Below, piece by piece: positions 41,747 to 52,921 of a DNA stretch of 64,000 nt. This DNA is from Entoloma clypeatum (Eukaryota > Basidiomycota > Agaricomycetes > Agaricales > Entolomataceae). The DNA lies in NCBI GenBank assembly GCA_963565915.1, contig OY751490.1, positions 5,022,001 to 5,086,000 of the forward strand. The letters are read 5' to 3'. Each line of letters starts with the position of its first letter. Positions within the stretch are counted from its first letter, which is position 1. A model generated the notes under the pieces. That model saw nothing but the letters and a program-made list of their open reading frames with translations. It did no database searches and was not told the origin of the DNA. The translations under genes and the position numbers were made by a program.

Positions 41747-44700
41747 TCAAGGCACGGCGTCTCGACGTGTCAGGCGAAACGAGTCGAATATCGCAGCGGA
41801 GATCCGACGCGGAGCTCCCGGATGACGTCGGTAGAAGTCGCGGACTAGGCGCGGAGCGTGGACATTGTCTTCTGCTTCCCAGGAATTCTCTTCGTAGCCA
41901 TATCCCTTCCATTTGACCAAGAATTGAAGCTTGCCTCGATGCAGTCGGCTGTCCAAGAGGTTTTCAACATCATACTCCAATTCTTCTCCCACTACCGTCG
42001 GAGGCGGAGGAGAGCGGACTTGGCATCGGAAAGGGTCGTCGGGAACTAGTGAAAGTTTGACGACGTGGAATACTGGGTGAATGCGGGACATGGAAGGGGG
42101 AAGGCGAAGTTCGTAGGCATGTGTTCCGACAGGTCGGACCACTGGGAAAGGGCCTACGTACCGATGTGCAAGTTTTTTTGTGGGTCAGGTGGTTTTGAGG
42201 TCCGATGAGTCTAAAAAGACCTTGTCCCCCGGGCGGAATGTCGGAGTGGTGCTCCGATGCTGGTTGTAGTATCGCGCCATGTCGTCTTTTGCCTTTGTTA
42301 GTGCTGCGCGAGCCTCTTCCAGAGCGGACTTCATCCGCTCGCTGAAATCCGCTACCGCCTCGATTTCCGTCCGCTTCTCGCGAGGTTCGAATCCCATGCG
42401 CGGATGGCGGCCGGTGTCAATGTAGAACGGAGTTTGACGTGTCGATGCGTGAACATGGTTGTTGTATGCAAATTCAGCCATCGGAAGCCATTCGTCCCAA
42501 TCGTCTTGACGTTCATTGACGAATAGGCGAAGATATTGTTCCAATCCTTGATTGACCCGCTCCGTCTGTCCGTCCGACTGCGGATGGTAGGCTGTCGAGG
42601 CAGCAATCTTAATGCCAAGTAGCCTATATAGTTCGCGCGTGAACTTGGCGACAAACTGTGGTCCGCGGTCGGAGACAATGGCCTCCGGTAGTCCGTGGAG
42701 TTTCCAGACGTTTTGAATATAGGAGCGTGCAGTCCCGAGTGCGGAGATGTCGGAGTGCGTCGGGATGAAGTGTCCCCGCTTCCCTACTGAGTCCACTACC
42801 ACCATGATAGCGTCGTAGCCGTGGGCTTCTGGTAGTTCAGTAATGAAGTCAACACTGGTTACTTGCCACCATTCCGTGGGGACCGGTAGTGGATTGAGCT
42901 CTCCGGAGGGCGGAGTGCGTCGGACCTTGGTGCGGAGGCATGAGTCGCATGTCTTGCAATATTGACCTATTAAACGAGACATGTGTGGCCACCAGTAATT
43001 GCGCGACACCAGTTCCAAGGTTTTCCACCGTCCCGGATGTCCGGCCACCGGAGTGTCGTGGTGTTGTGTGAGGATCCGATGACGCAGTTGGGGATTATTA
43101 GGAACATAGATACGATCCCTGAAGTAGAGCAAACCTTCCGCTTGCCTCCACTCCGCACTTCAGACGGACCCCGCTCCGACGGTCGGAAGGGATCTGACGA
43201 CCTCCGCCACACTATCCTCCAGTAGCCCCTCTCGGATTCCCTGTCGGACCTGGCAGAGGACGTCGCGTTCTTCCCCTTGAACAGTTACCCCACGCATTGC
43301 TCGCACTGCAAACAATTCTGGTCGAAGAAGGATGATGTTTTCGTTGTCCCGCGATCCGTCTCCGTGGTCCGCTCGTCGGGACAAAGCGTCGGACTTGCCC
43401 ATTGACTTTCCAGGTCGATGGTGCATTTTAAAATCGAAACGAGCGAGGTATAAGGACCATCTAGCTTGTCGTCGATTTAGTTTTTGAGCTGTCATGAAGT
43501 ACTCAAGATTTTTGTGGTCCGTCCAAATCTCCACTGTCTTCTCCGCTCCTTCAAGGAAGTGCCTCCACTCCTCTAATGCGCGGACCACTGCCAACATCTC
43601 CTTGTCATAGATCTCGTAGTTGCGTTCCACCGGACTGAGGCTTTTGGAATAGAATGCGACAGGATGCCACTTACCGTCCTCTGTTGGTTGGGACAGTACT
43701 GCTCCGGTTGCAAAGTCCGAGCTATCCGCTTCTACCCGCCACTCCTTTCGATGATCAGCTAAGACCAGGATCGGAGCGGATGTAATCCTCCGCTTCAACT
43801 CCGCAAATGCGGACACTTCTCCTTCCTTCCAAGACCAGAGGTGCCCCTTCTTCGTGAGCTCGAAAAGAGGGCGCGCGATGTCCGAAAACCCTTCAATAAA
43901 ACGGCGATAGAAGTTAGTGAACCCCAGAAAGGACTGTACTTCTCGGACGTTTGTCGGAGCAGGCCACTCCGCGACCCCCGCTACTTTCACCGGATCCATC
44001 TCTACGCGTCCTTGTTCAATAATAAGGCCTAAGTATTCAATGCGCGTTTGCTCAAACTCGCATTTCTCTGGTTTTAGATAGAGTTTGTGTTCGCGAAGTT
44101 GTTCCAGTACAATCCGTGTGACCCTCCGATGTTCCGCAAGGGTCTCCGTGAAGATGAGTATATCGTCAAGGTAAACACAAACTACACCTTCAGTGATAAG
44201 GTCCTGAAAGATCTCGTTCATCATAGTCTGGAATGTGGATGGACTATTAGTGAGGCCGAAGAACATCACCAATGGTTCATAGAGTCCGCGATTGGTCCGA
44301 AAAGCGGCCTTCCACTCGTCTCCGGGTTTTATCCGTACATTGTTGTAACCCTAGCGGATGTCGAGTTTGGTGAAGTATTGAGCGCGTTGAAGTTTATTGA
44401 TCAGTTCGGATATGAGCGGAAGCGGATACTTGTTTTTGATAGTTTTGGAATTGAGTGACCGGTAGTCTTGTACAAGACGAAGGGAGCCATCCTTTTTCTT
44501 GATATAGAACACCGGAGATGCCATCGGAGACTTGGAAGGGCGGATCCGACCAGTTGCAAGGTTTTCCTCCAAAAACGCGTCGAGTTCTTTCTGTTCGTTC
44601 GGGGCGAGCGGATATACCTTACAACCCGCCGGAGAGGCATCCAGAACAAGTTCAATGGCATGGTCCCACGTCCGCTCTTCCGGTAAGGTGTCGAAAGAGG

Positions 44701-45655
44701 TCTTTGAGAATATGTCTTCGAAGTCAAACAAGTGGTCTGGTACAGAGTCGCGGAAAGATTTAGGTTTTTGGTTACTGAGGAAGGCCTCCGATAGACGTTG
44801 CGAGATATTGGATGAAGCGCGGATGAACTCCGCCTCCGCAGGTACTGTTCCGACAAAAAGGCGGTCTCCCTCCTCAAACTCATCCTCTTCCTCATCGTCT
44901 TCCGCTAACTCCTCCGTTTCTTCTCCTTCTGTGACATCCTCCACCCATGGGCCGCATGGAGCCTCCTCCTCTAGACCGGACGTCGGAGTGGAACCCATCC
45001 GACAGGCTCGGATGCGGACTTGTTCAAACTTCCGCTCCTTCCGCTCTTGGGCTGCCTCCTGTTGGCATGTCCGACATCGTGCAGGACACCGGCTCATCTT
45101 CACTTCCCCTGAAGTCCAATCTACCTCGGGGTTGTGTTCTTTGAGCCAAGTGAAGCCTAACACGATTTCTTGTTTTCCCAAACTTGTGACTGCAAGCTGG
45201 GTCTGTTCCGAGTGATCCCGATAGCGGAGCACTACGTCCAACACCTCCGTTATTGCTCCGGCCTCATTCGGAGTTCTGTCGATGTTGTATACCGGAATTG
45301 CGCGTTGTAGTTTTCGAGTAGAGAGTCGGTGTTTCTCGACCAGAGTACGTTCAATAAACGATCCTGTTGCCCCACTGTCGAGTAAGGCCTTTTGTGATAG
45401 TATGTCTTTAGTGTCGGTAGTTTCGAGAACTATGTCTAGTTCGAGGGAATTGTCGGAGCGAGCGGCTGCGGCGAGAACATATTGTTTTGGAAGCCGCCGC
45501 TCCCACTTAGAGAAGCGGATGCGGATAGGGTTTGCGGAGTTGGGTGCGACTATAGGATCGTTTGCAGGCTTAGAGATGGAGGGTATAGGATCATATTGTT
45601 CCATAAATAAGGCAGCATAACGATTTTTAGTAGACAACGAGGGCGCACTGTTCAC
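41747..45655 (-). pseudogene. Gypsy 1 pol: protease, RT, RNase H, integrase, chromodomain
   Basis: One continuous frame with three stops. Protease: ALLDSGATGSFI. RT: GRIRPSKSPMASPVFYIKKK and the catalytic VCVYLDDILIF. RNase H: WRVEADSSDFATGAVL and TDHKNLEYF. Integrase: the zinc-binding H-H-C-C segment (HHDTPVAGHPG...CKTCDSC), the DDE core (VDFITELP, IVSDRGPQF, DGQTERVNQGLEQ) and a GPF module. C-terminal chromodomain: YDVENLLDSRLHRG then QFLVKWKGYGYEENSWE. Stops lie at 44351-44353 (TAG where family members have Trp), 43160-43162 (TGA) and 42185-42187 (TGA). Pol is one base behind gag (-1 frame) and begins as gag ends, so expression by frameshift or reinitiation would be needed. The chromodomain would direct integration to marked chromatin. 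Confidence 0.93.
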
Positions 45656-46890
45656 TTGTTGTGGGGAGGAAAATCCTCCTGTCCTCCCTCTGACTCCACA
45701 GACTCTGTGGGCGGAACGGAGTTGTCTTCCACTGCGTCCTTGACCATGAGTTGTTCCATAACAAACTCATCCTGCTCCTCCGTTGTCATGAAGCGAACGT
45801 CAAAGCGAAGGGGGCATTCACGACTAAAGTGGCCCGTTTTGTTACATCTGAAGCATGCATTGGCATTCTTGCCTTTGACGCGTGAAGTATCAATGTCCAT
45901 TGCATTAGGGTCCCTTGTCGGCGGAGCGGTTGCGGATGCGAGCGGAGCTGGACGCGGAGTGAATGGAATGTAGGGGCGAGGGAATACTGAGGTGCCAGGT
46001 ACTCTTGGTCCGACGACGTTGCGGAAGGCGGATGTGCGGGTCGGAGCAGTGGCTTTGAAGGCTTTGTTGGCAATTCTATTGTCGTCGTTGACTCGTGCTG
46101 CAGAGTACCACTCATCGGGGTTGTCGTCCGCAGGCCGTCCGTGGGTCAGGGTGGCGATCTCGTTCTGAATGTCGGAACGGAGACCATGGCGGAATTTGAG
46201 TACTATATTGGTATCCTCCTGATAGCCTGCTTTGTCAATGTAGTCTTTGAACTCGTCAATATAGGTCTCAACATCCCGTTGACCTTGATAATAGGATTCT
46301 CCTTCGAGGATCAGTCTCGCGTCCTGTTCCTCATTCTTCGGAGTGAACTCCGTTGTAAAGACGGCGCGGAAGTCCACCCAAGTCCGATAAGGCGGAGCAC
46401 CGGTCCTCCGCTCTTGTCGGATAATGCGATCCGCAAAGCGTGCTGCGCGTCCACTCTTCATGAAAGATAAGGCCCAATAAATTTTAGCGTGGTCGTCTGC
46501 GAACTGTTCCGGAGCCAGCCCCATAAACAATTCACAGGAGTTTAGAAAGGTCCAGCCATTTGCGCGCGATCCGTCGAAGTCTGACGGATTGGCGGGTTTT
46601 GCTCGACGCACGCCCGGATTGGCCGGAGCGAGCGGAGCAGGTGGAGGTGCGGGTGCGGGAGCAGGTGGGATAGGTGGCGGAGCTGGGGCAGGAATTGCGT
46701 TGAAGGCGAGGAGGAGTTGGTCAAGTTGAGTAGAGATATCAGCGAGAGTTTGACGTTGTTCCTGGAACTCGTGCTCGAGCTGTTCAAGGCGATTGGGGTC
46801 GTCCATTACTATGCGCGGAGCAGAATCACCGGTTATGGAGAGGTAATTAGAAGAACTGGAAGGGGTGTGAGATGTATCGGAGTCGGACAC
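45652..46890 (-). CDS. Gypsy 1 gag
   Basis: An intact 412-residue Gag. It has an N-terminal Ser-rich segment and coiled-coil-like LEQLEHEFQEQRQTLADIST, a Pro/Ala linker, the capsid-like region (FDGSRANGWTFLNSCELFMG, YRTWVDFRAVFTTEF, YIDEFKDYIDKAGY) and one zinc knuckle CFRCNKTGHFSREC (C-x2-C-x4-H-x4-C) near residue 345. It ends at a TGA overlapping the pol frame. Confidence 0.93.
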   Translation of the reverse strand: MSDSDTSHTPSSSSNYLSITGDSAPRIVMDDPNRLEQLEHEFQEQRQTLADISTQLDQLLLAFNAIPAPAPPPIPPAPAPAPPPAPLAPANPGVRRAKPANPSDFDGSRANGWTFLNSCELFMGLAPEQFADDHAKIYWALSFMKSGRAARFADRIIRQERRTGAPPYRTWVDFRAVFTTEFTPKNEEQDARLILEGESYYQGQRDVETYIDEFKDYIDKAGYQEDTNIVLKFRHGLRSDIQNEIATLTHGRPADDNPDEWYSAARVNDDNRIANKAFKATAPTRTSAFRNVVGPRVPGTSVFPRPYIPFTPRPAPLASATAPPTRDPNAMDIDTSRVKGKNANACFRCNKTGHFSRECPLRFDVRFMTTEEQDEFVMEQLMVKDAVEDNSVPPTESVESEGGQEDFPPHNK

Positions 46891-46950
46891 GGACGAAGCT
46901 ACTCCGAAGCGCGGAATCGTGACAACGATGCAATCGGACCCGGTCCAATT

Positions 46951-46967
46951 AGATGAGAACTTTCTAC
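46951..46967 (-). promoter_or_regulatory. Gypsy 1 primer-binding site, self-primer type
   Basis: Directly beside the 5' LTR the minus strand reads GTAGAAAGTTCTCATCT. AGAAAGTTCT is the exact reverse complement of AGAACTTTCT in the LTR (plus-strand 41420-41429 region), about 30 nt downstream of an AT-rich TATTTAT. No TGG complement of a tRNA CCA end is adjacent. This is the arrangement of Tf1-type self-priming. Confidence 0.55.
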
Positions 46968-47411
46968 TGTAAGGGCGACCTTACGATCCAAGACTCAAAC
47001 TCAGATACTTGCAAGGGAGATCCGAAGATTAGATTGAGCAGTCTGATAAGTAATACAACACACACCTTGCAAGGGAGATCCGAAGAGAAAGTTCTAAGGA
47101 TTCCCCTGCAAGCTAGCGAGATAAATAGTAAAATGAGATATGAAATAAAAGATAAAACGAGACATAGGAATGATGAGTAATGGTCGGGAGTAGGGATGGG
47201 GGATGAATGGAAACGAGATGAATGATAGTACCTGCGATCCGACGTGCGGAGGAGCGGAGGGGCGCGGAGTCGTCGGATGTGGAGAGGTGCAGAGAGGTGA
47301 ATAAGATATCAGAGGCAACAGATATGATCGGAGGGCGTCGGAGGGCGTCGGAGGGCGTCGGAGATGGTGGAAATGAACGGAAAGGGAAAGTGCAAAGTGG
47401 TTGCCCTTACA
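46968..47411 (-). repeat. Gypsy 1 5' LTR
   Basis: 444 bp, nearly identical to the 3' LTR; one extra 10-bp unit accounts for the length difference. Confidence 0.95.
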
Positions 47412-47416
47412 ACTTC

Positions 47417-47870
47417 CGCCCAATGGCCACCACTGCTACCCAACGGCCCTCTTTAATGCCCAACGGCCTCCCTTCTCATCCAACACCACCCCTTCATGCC
47501 CAATGGCCCCCTCGCATGCTCAACGGCCCCTACTAGCACCCAACGGCCCCCTCTAATGCCCAATGGCCCCTCTTGTGCCCAATGGCACCCTTTAATGCCC
47601 AGCGCCCTCCCTTCGTGCCGAACGGCCACCCATCATGCCGAATGGTTGGCCTTCGCGCCCAAGGTCCCCCTCATGTGTGCAACGGCCGCCCCTCGTACCC
47701 AACTGCCATGAGTCATGCCCAACAGCCTGTACTAGTGCGCAACGGCACCTTCTCGCACCCAACGCTCCCCACTCATGCGCAACGGCCCACTCTCACATCC
47801 AGCGGCCTCCTCTCATGACCAACGGCCCCTCACTTGCGTCCAATGGCGTCGTCTCATGCCCAACACATGT
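47417..47870. repeat. 20-bp minisatellite C
   Basis: About 22 units of CCCAACGGCCCCTCATGCC type, the reverse complement of arrays A and B. It continues copy 2 after the Gypsy insertion. Confidence 0.9.
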
Positions 47871-48085
47871 TTTTGAATTATTAGTGTATTACTGTAGTTA
47901 CAACTGGTCTAGACCAGTTTGGACCGGTCCGGTCCAAGCAAAATGACATGCCAAGACCAGTTCCCCCCGGTTCAGTCTCGGTCTATCATATTTCTGAGTG
48001 ATTGAAAGACCGGTCCAGTCTCAGTCCACCTGTTTTTGGGGCAAAAAACCGAACTGAACTGAACCCTCAAACACTAGATGTAAAG

Positions 48086-48690
48086 TGTGCCAGTCCATCG
48101 AAATTGTGGGTGCCAGTCATGGTGCCGGTTGATGTCCGGTGGACTGGCTTTGAAACAAGCTCTGGGTCATCCAATTCCATGCATGGGTCACAGTGATATA
48201 CCCAATACTTTATTGACCAGCCACCCAATATGCTGATGAATGTGTCAGAAAATGTGCTGGTCCATTGAAGGCACTTTTGTGCTGCCTGATGTGCCGATGG
48301 GTGTGCCAGAAAATGTGCCGGTCCATCAAAATTGTAGATGCCGGTCATGGTGCCAGTCGATGTCCGGTGGAGCGGCTTTAAAACAAGCCCTGGGCCATCC
48401 AGATCCATGCATGGGTCACAGAGATATACCCAATATATTATTGACTAGCCGGCTGATGTGCCAATGGATGTGGCAGAAAATGTGCTGGTCCATCGAAATT
48501 ATAGGTGCCGGTTGATGTCCGGCTGACTAGCTTTAAAACAAGCCCTGGGTCATCCAAATCCATGCACTGGTCAATGAGATATATTATTGACCAGCTCCTT
48601 GACAAAATACGGAATGTGCCGGTCCACCAAAATTCTTGTTGCCGGTTTATAGTACAAGTTGCCGATGGATCACTGATCCTAGTACAGGCA
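48086..48690. repeat. Degenerate direct repeats of about 130-230 bp
   Basis: Three to four copies of a unit around GTGCCGGTCCATCGAAATT, GCCGGTCATGGTGCC, GATGTCCGGTGGACTGGCTT, ACAAGCCCTGGGTCATCCA and GATATACCCAATA, starting near 48090, 48315, 48485 and 48610. Later copies are shorter. Confidence 0.8.
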
Positions 48691-49745
48691 CCAACACACT
48701 GTCCTACTTTGCTTACTAAGCCCTATAATTTAAGGTTTGTCTGCTGGAGCTCCAGCAGGCCCACTGCGGCCGTCTGAGATGATACATTGTATGTCTTCGC
48801 TGGATGGTCTAAGACGTTACAATGTAGGTTGACTATGTGCAGTCTTTACCAGTCTGGTTCTGGTCCAGTTCTAGGTCTTTGAGACTGGACTTCAATTAGA
48901 ATTCACTACCAGGCTTGGGTTTAGAATCCGGCTGTCAGGTGTCTTTGTAATTGATCAGCATTTGCAGCAATGTGTCCAGCTGTTATATCCATCTCTGAGT
49001 CTCTGATCCACTCCAATAATCCTCCGACATTCCGGACATTCATTACCTCTCGTTGCCATCTTGCATTTCATATTCATAACTCCATGCCTTTATGCATTTC
49101 ATATCCATATTCCTGTTTACTTATGCATCGCCTTTTCTGCATGGTCTGTTGACCGACATCTCCAATGTTTGATACAGTCACTGGCAACTTATGCCACAAC
49201 TCCAGACCTACTCTGACCATCTCCGTAAAGTAATCACATTTAGATATTTAAGCTCGTACCATACCTGTAGTTCCTCAGTTCAAATACCAACCAAGTTCAC
49301 TCCTCTACTCTCTGTTCATGCCAGAGATCCTCGCCGTGGTACAATACACCGATGACATCATCATCTTCTGCTCTTCCTCCATTGTTATCCTTCAACGAGC
49401 TCAGCACTGTGTCTGAGTCACAGCTTCAACATTGTCTGACCACTTCCATGTCAGCGTGTCCCTCACTGAGATCTCTCCAAGAACCTCCGCACCTCTGACC
49501 TCTCCTCCAACCTCCTGAAATTGGGACACCTTATCCAACAAACGGCGGCGCAAGACATACATTGAAGCCACATCCCTACCCTTCATTGTTCCTCCGCATT
49601 TCCGGAGTTCCGCTCCGGTATCAGTTCTATGTCCGACCTCCAATGGACTCCGATGAAGCTCCGATGTTTCACCTACTTAACAGTATATTCAAACTCAAAC
49701 CGTTTTTGGATTCCTGCTAGTTATGGCACTCCAAAACACCAAGAC
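48691..49745. other. Transposon debris
   Basis: About 1 kb without an intact frame. A short segment near 49345-49375 reads VVQYTDDIIIF, similar to the YxDD core of reverse transcriptases, with stops soon after. Nothing else recognised. Confidence 0.4.
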
Positions 49746-50285
49746 TAGTGTTCAAGGGTTCAGTCCAGTCTGGTTTTTTGACCAAAAAATTGATGAACTG
49801 GAGATTGGCAGTTCATTTTTTTTCTCTCAAAGTCTGAAAAAACTGGACTGGACTGGTAAAGACTGGTTTAAACCAGTTTAAACTGGTAAAATCCTCAACC
49901 ATTTATAAACCTACCAAAAGCCTGTTTTTTCAATCAAAAGCTTGAAAATATACTCAATTTGTTATCAATGACATCTTTCTCAAGCATTCTAGATATAAAC
50001 TCTTGTATAAATGATTGAAAACTGTATAAAAGAACATCTTTGCCCATAAAAGTACAGTTTTTGAATGAATATATGGTCAAAAACTGGAACCAGTTCATAT
50101 TTTTCAGACCCAAAACTAGACCTGGGGGTGAACAGTCCAATTTTTTTTTCCAAATTTGGAGAGACTGGAGACTGGTCAAGCTCAAAATCAGTGAGACCTG
50201 AACTGCCAGTTCAGGTCTCTTCCAGTCCAGTCCAGTCCAGTTCAGGTTCATTTTTCAGTTCATAAGACTGAACCCTCAAACACTA
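49746..50285. mobile_element. 540-bp hAT-like MITE
   Basis: Ends TAGTGTTCAAGGGTTCAGTC and, on the other strand, TAGTGTTTGAGGGTTCAGTC. The 8-bp target duplication ACCAAGAC lies at 49738-49745 and 50286-50293. Internal CTGGTTTAAACCAG palindromes match the subterminal motifs of the larger copies. There is no coding capacity. Confidence 0.9.
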
Positions 50286-50293
50286 ACCAAGAC

Positions 50294-51542
50294 AGCAAGA
50301 GCCGCAGAAGCTGGCACTTCTAGGCAGTGGAGAGGTGGGGAGCGGCTAGGCAAGCTCAGAGCGAGGCTCCATGAGAGGAGGAAGCAGGTGCAACAGGCGC
50401 GTATCAATAGCTGATGGTCTCTCTACAACATGCAGAACATGCTATGTAGTCTACATCACGTGATCGTGTGGAGTCAGGCCAGAGGCCCTACTCCAGCAGC
50501 AAGTCCTACAAAATGTTGAACAAGGTTTAACAGAACTATCCCCTGTAACTCTGACTACTCCGACACCTCCGGGTTTTTGGCCCATCACACCTCCGCATAA
50601 TATTCTGATCCCCACATCCCCCATAGAATCTGCACCCCCGTCTCCTACAAACAAACCTCAGGATATTTTTGGCCCCCAAGCCCTTGCAGATGCTTTTGTC
50701 TTAATGACCAATGAACTCAAATGCAGCAAAGGTCACAAGCATCACAAAAAGGCTAAGGATCAACCAGTTCATCCTCCAATGCACATTGTTTTTCTGCGAC
50801 AACTCTGAGTGAGATGATGACTCTGCCAAAATCACTCTCGCCATCTCTTTCCTCTGAGGCACAGCTCTCAATTATTTTGAGCATTTCATCATTGAACTGG
50901 ACCCGGACAACCCCCTGGACTGGTATGAAAATTGGTCTGCATTTCTCTGCACACTCCGCATGGAATTTGGGGTCATTGACCCCATTGTGGATGCTGCTGA
51001 CTCTCTGAACAATCTCAAAATGCGCAAAAATCAACACATTCTCAAGTATAATATTGAGTTCACATGCCTTGCTGCCAAAACGCACTGGGACAGCTCCGCC
51101 CTGCATCACTGGTACTACTCTGGGTTGGTGGAGCAGATTAAAGATGTTCTTGGGACTCAAGTAAAGCCAAGCATGTTACCAGCACTTAGAGAGCTAGCGG
51201 AGAGGTGGGAGTGGTCAGGCAGACAGGCTCAGCAGGCTCGTCATGGTATAGCAGATGTAGTCTATGACAGGCAGTCTCGTGTCTATGTGTCTATGTCATG
51301 TGATCTCATGTGATCACGTGGAGTCAGGCCGGAGGCCCTACTCCAGGTGGCCCCTTTCTGTATGGCAGCATCCTCGTCACCTCTAGAAATGCCATCAGTG
51401 ACTCTAATCCCTCACGTAAAACCTTCAAAGTATGATCAAGACTTGATGGGAGGGGTCGAGCTTGAGGTGGATCATGGCAAGGACAAGTGTGGCACGATGA
51501 GGACAAGGGTGGGGACCATGATGAGAACGGCACAATGGGTGG
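50294..51542 (+). pseudogene. Retrotransposon gag fragment between two direct repeats
   Basis: Plus-strand gag remnant at about 50640-51180: LDPDNPLDWYENWSAFLCTL, then DSLNNLKMRKNQHILKYNIE and HWYYSGLVEQIKDVLG, in more than one frame with stops, so broken. Direct repeats flank it: 50300-50500 and 51190-51350 share TGTAGTCTA, CACGTG and GTGGAGTCAGGCC with CCCTACTCCAG. They may be remnants of LTRs. Nothing recognised at 51350-51542. Confidence 0.6.
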
Positions 51543-52519
51543 TGTAAGGGCAACCACTTTCACTTTTCCTTTCTTTTCTATTCCACCATCTCCAACGTCC
51601 TCCGACATCCTCCAATCATATCTGCTGCCTCCGACATCTTATCCACCTCTCTGCATCTGACGACTCCACACCCCTCCGCTACTCCACACGTCGGATCACA
51701 GGTACTATCATTCATCTTGTTTCCATTCATCCCCCCCCTACTCCCGATCATTGCTCATCATTCATATGTCTCATTTTATCTCTTATTTCATATCTCACTT
51801 TACTATTTATCTAACTAGCTTGCAGGGGAATTGGATTCCCCTGCAAGGTATGTGTTGTATTACTTATCAGACTGCTCAATCTAAACTTTGGATTTCCCTT
51901 GCAAGCATCTGAGTTTGAGTCTTGGATTGTAAGGTTGCCCTTACAGTAGAAAGTTCTCATCTAATTGGACCGGGTCTGATTGCATTGTTGTCACGATTCC
52001 ATGCTTCGGAGTGCTTCGTCCATGTTCAACTCCGATACATCTCCCACCCCTTCCAGTTCTTCTAACTACCTCTCCGTAACTGGTGATTTTGCTCCGTGCA
52101 TAGTAATGGATGACCCCAATCACCTTGAATAGCTCGAGCACAAGTTCCAGGAACAACATCAACTTCTTGCCAATATCTCCACTCAACTTGACCAACTTCT
52201 TCTCGCTTTCAATGCAATACCTGCCCCCGCTCCGCCACCTGTCCTACCTGCTCCTGCACCCGCTATTATACCCACTCCACTCGCTCCGGCCAATCCAGAT
52301 ATGCATTGAGCAAAACCCGCCAATCCGTCAGACTTTGACGGATCGCGCGCAAATGGCTGGACCTTTCTAAACTCCTGTGAATTGTTTATGGGGCTGGCTC
52401 CGGAACAGTTCGCAGACGACCACACTAAAATTCATTGGACCTTATCTTTCATGAAGAGTGGATGCGCAGCATGCTTTGCAGATCGCATTATCCAACAGGA
52501 GCAGAGGACCGGTGCTCCG
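51543..52519 (+). mobile_element. Gypsy 2 fragment: 5' LTR and start of gag
   Basis: LTR 51543-51945 (403 bp, TGTAAGGG...CCCTTACA) is of the Gypsy 1 family. It is followed by the same primer-binding site (GTAGAAAGTTCTCATC) and a gag start at about 52023 that matches Gypsy 1 gag (SRANGWTFLNSCELFMGLAP) but has stops. It ends abruptly at 52519, where the Gypsy 3 LTR begins. Its LTR lacks the AGAACTTTCT block found in Gypsy 1, having a short TTGGATTCCCCTGCAAGG segment instead. Confidence 0.88.
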
Positions 52520-52921
52520 TGTTACGGACTCTACGGTATGAGGACCACGTCATATCTTTTACTTATAGGCCCAACTCGGCGCCCTCTTACAAACTTACTA
52601 TGTCTAATGCCTACTTTTGCAACCTTCGATTCCCAGTCTGACTCATTACATTACTTCGTCATCCCCTTTAGTATACTTCGCTCCCACACTGACTCGCTTT
52701 CCGCAGTCAGCTTACTCACTGTACATAGCCTTCCGCAGTCGCCTTACTCATGCGCACTGCCTTCCGCAGTACTGACTCATCCGCTACCGCCTATAGTCAG
52801 TACCTATATAAACCTCTTGTACTGTAGTAGATTCCTTAGATTTAGCAATCACTTTGCTCTTCGCCTTTCCACTTTCCTGCATACTCTGCCCGAACCTTGG
52901 AACAGTTTGTTAAGCATAACA
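52520..52921 (+). repeat. Gypsy 3 5' LTR
   Basis: 402 bp. TATATAA at about 52805-52811 is followed roughly 30 nt on by AGATTTAGCAA (52838-52848), which is complementary to the adjacent primer-binding site. Differences from the 3' LTR cluster in the first half. Confidence 0.93.

Larger units (their letters stand above)
41302..47411 (-). mobile_element. Chromodomain Gypsy (Ty3-type chromovirus) retrotransposon 1
   Basis: A complete 6110-bp element with LTRs 41302-41735 and 46968-47411 and the 5-bp duplication ACTTC (41297-41301 and 47412-47416). The LTRs begin TGTAAGGG and end CCCTTACA and differ by two substitutions and one 10-bp unit. Gag and pol lie on the minus strand. A polypurine tract (AAGGGGGGG) adjoins the 3' LTR near 41737-41751. 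It has three in-frame stops in pol, so this copy is not autonomous although recently inserted. Confidence 0.96.
39716..48076. mobile_element. hAT-like element, copy 2, split by a Gypsy insertion
   Basis: The left end TAGTGTTTCAAGGTTCAGTC starts at 39716; the right end, read inward on the minus strand, is TAGTGTTTGAGGGTTCAGT. The 8-bp duplication GATGTAAA flanks both ends (39708-39715 and 48077-48084), the hAT signature. Subtracting the nested Gypsy (41302-47411 plus its 5-bp duplication) leaves about 2.2 kb: TIR, minisatellite B, segment U in reverse, minisatellite C, TIR. No transposase frame is seen, so the copy is probably non-autonomous. Confidence 0.85.

Noticed and set aside
41556..41825. 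89-codon plus-strand frame across the Gypsy 1 LTR
   Set aside because: It is within LTR and antisense pol sequence; no homology or start context supports it.
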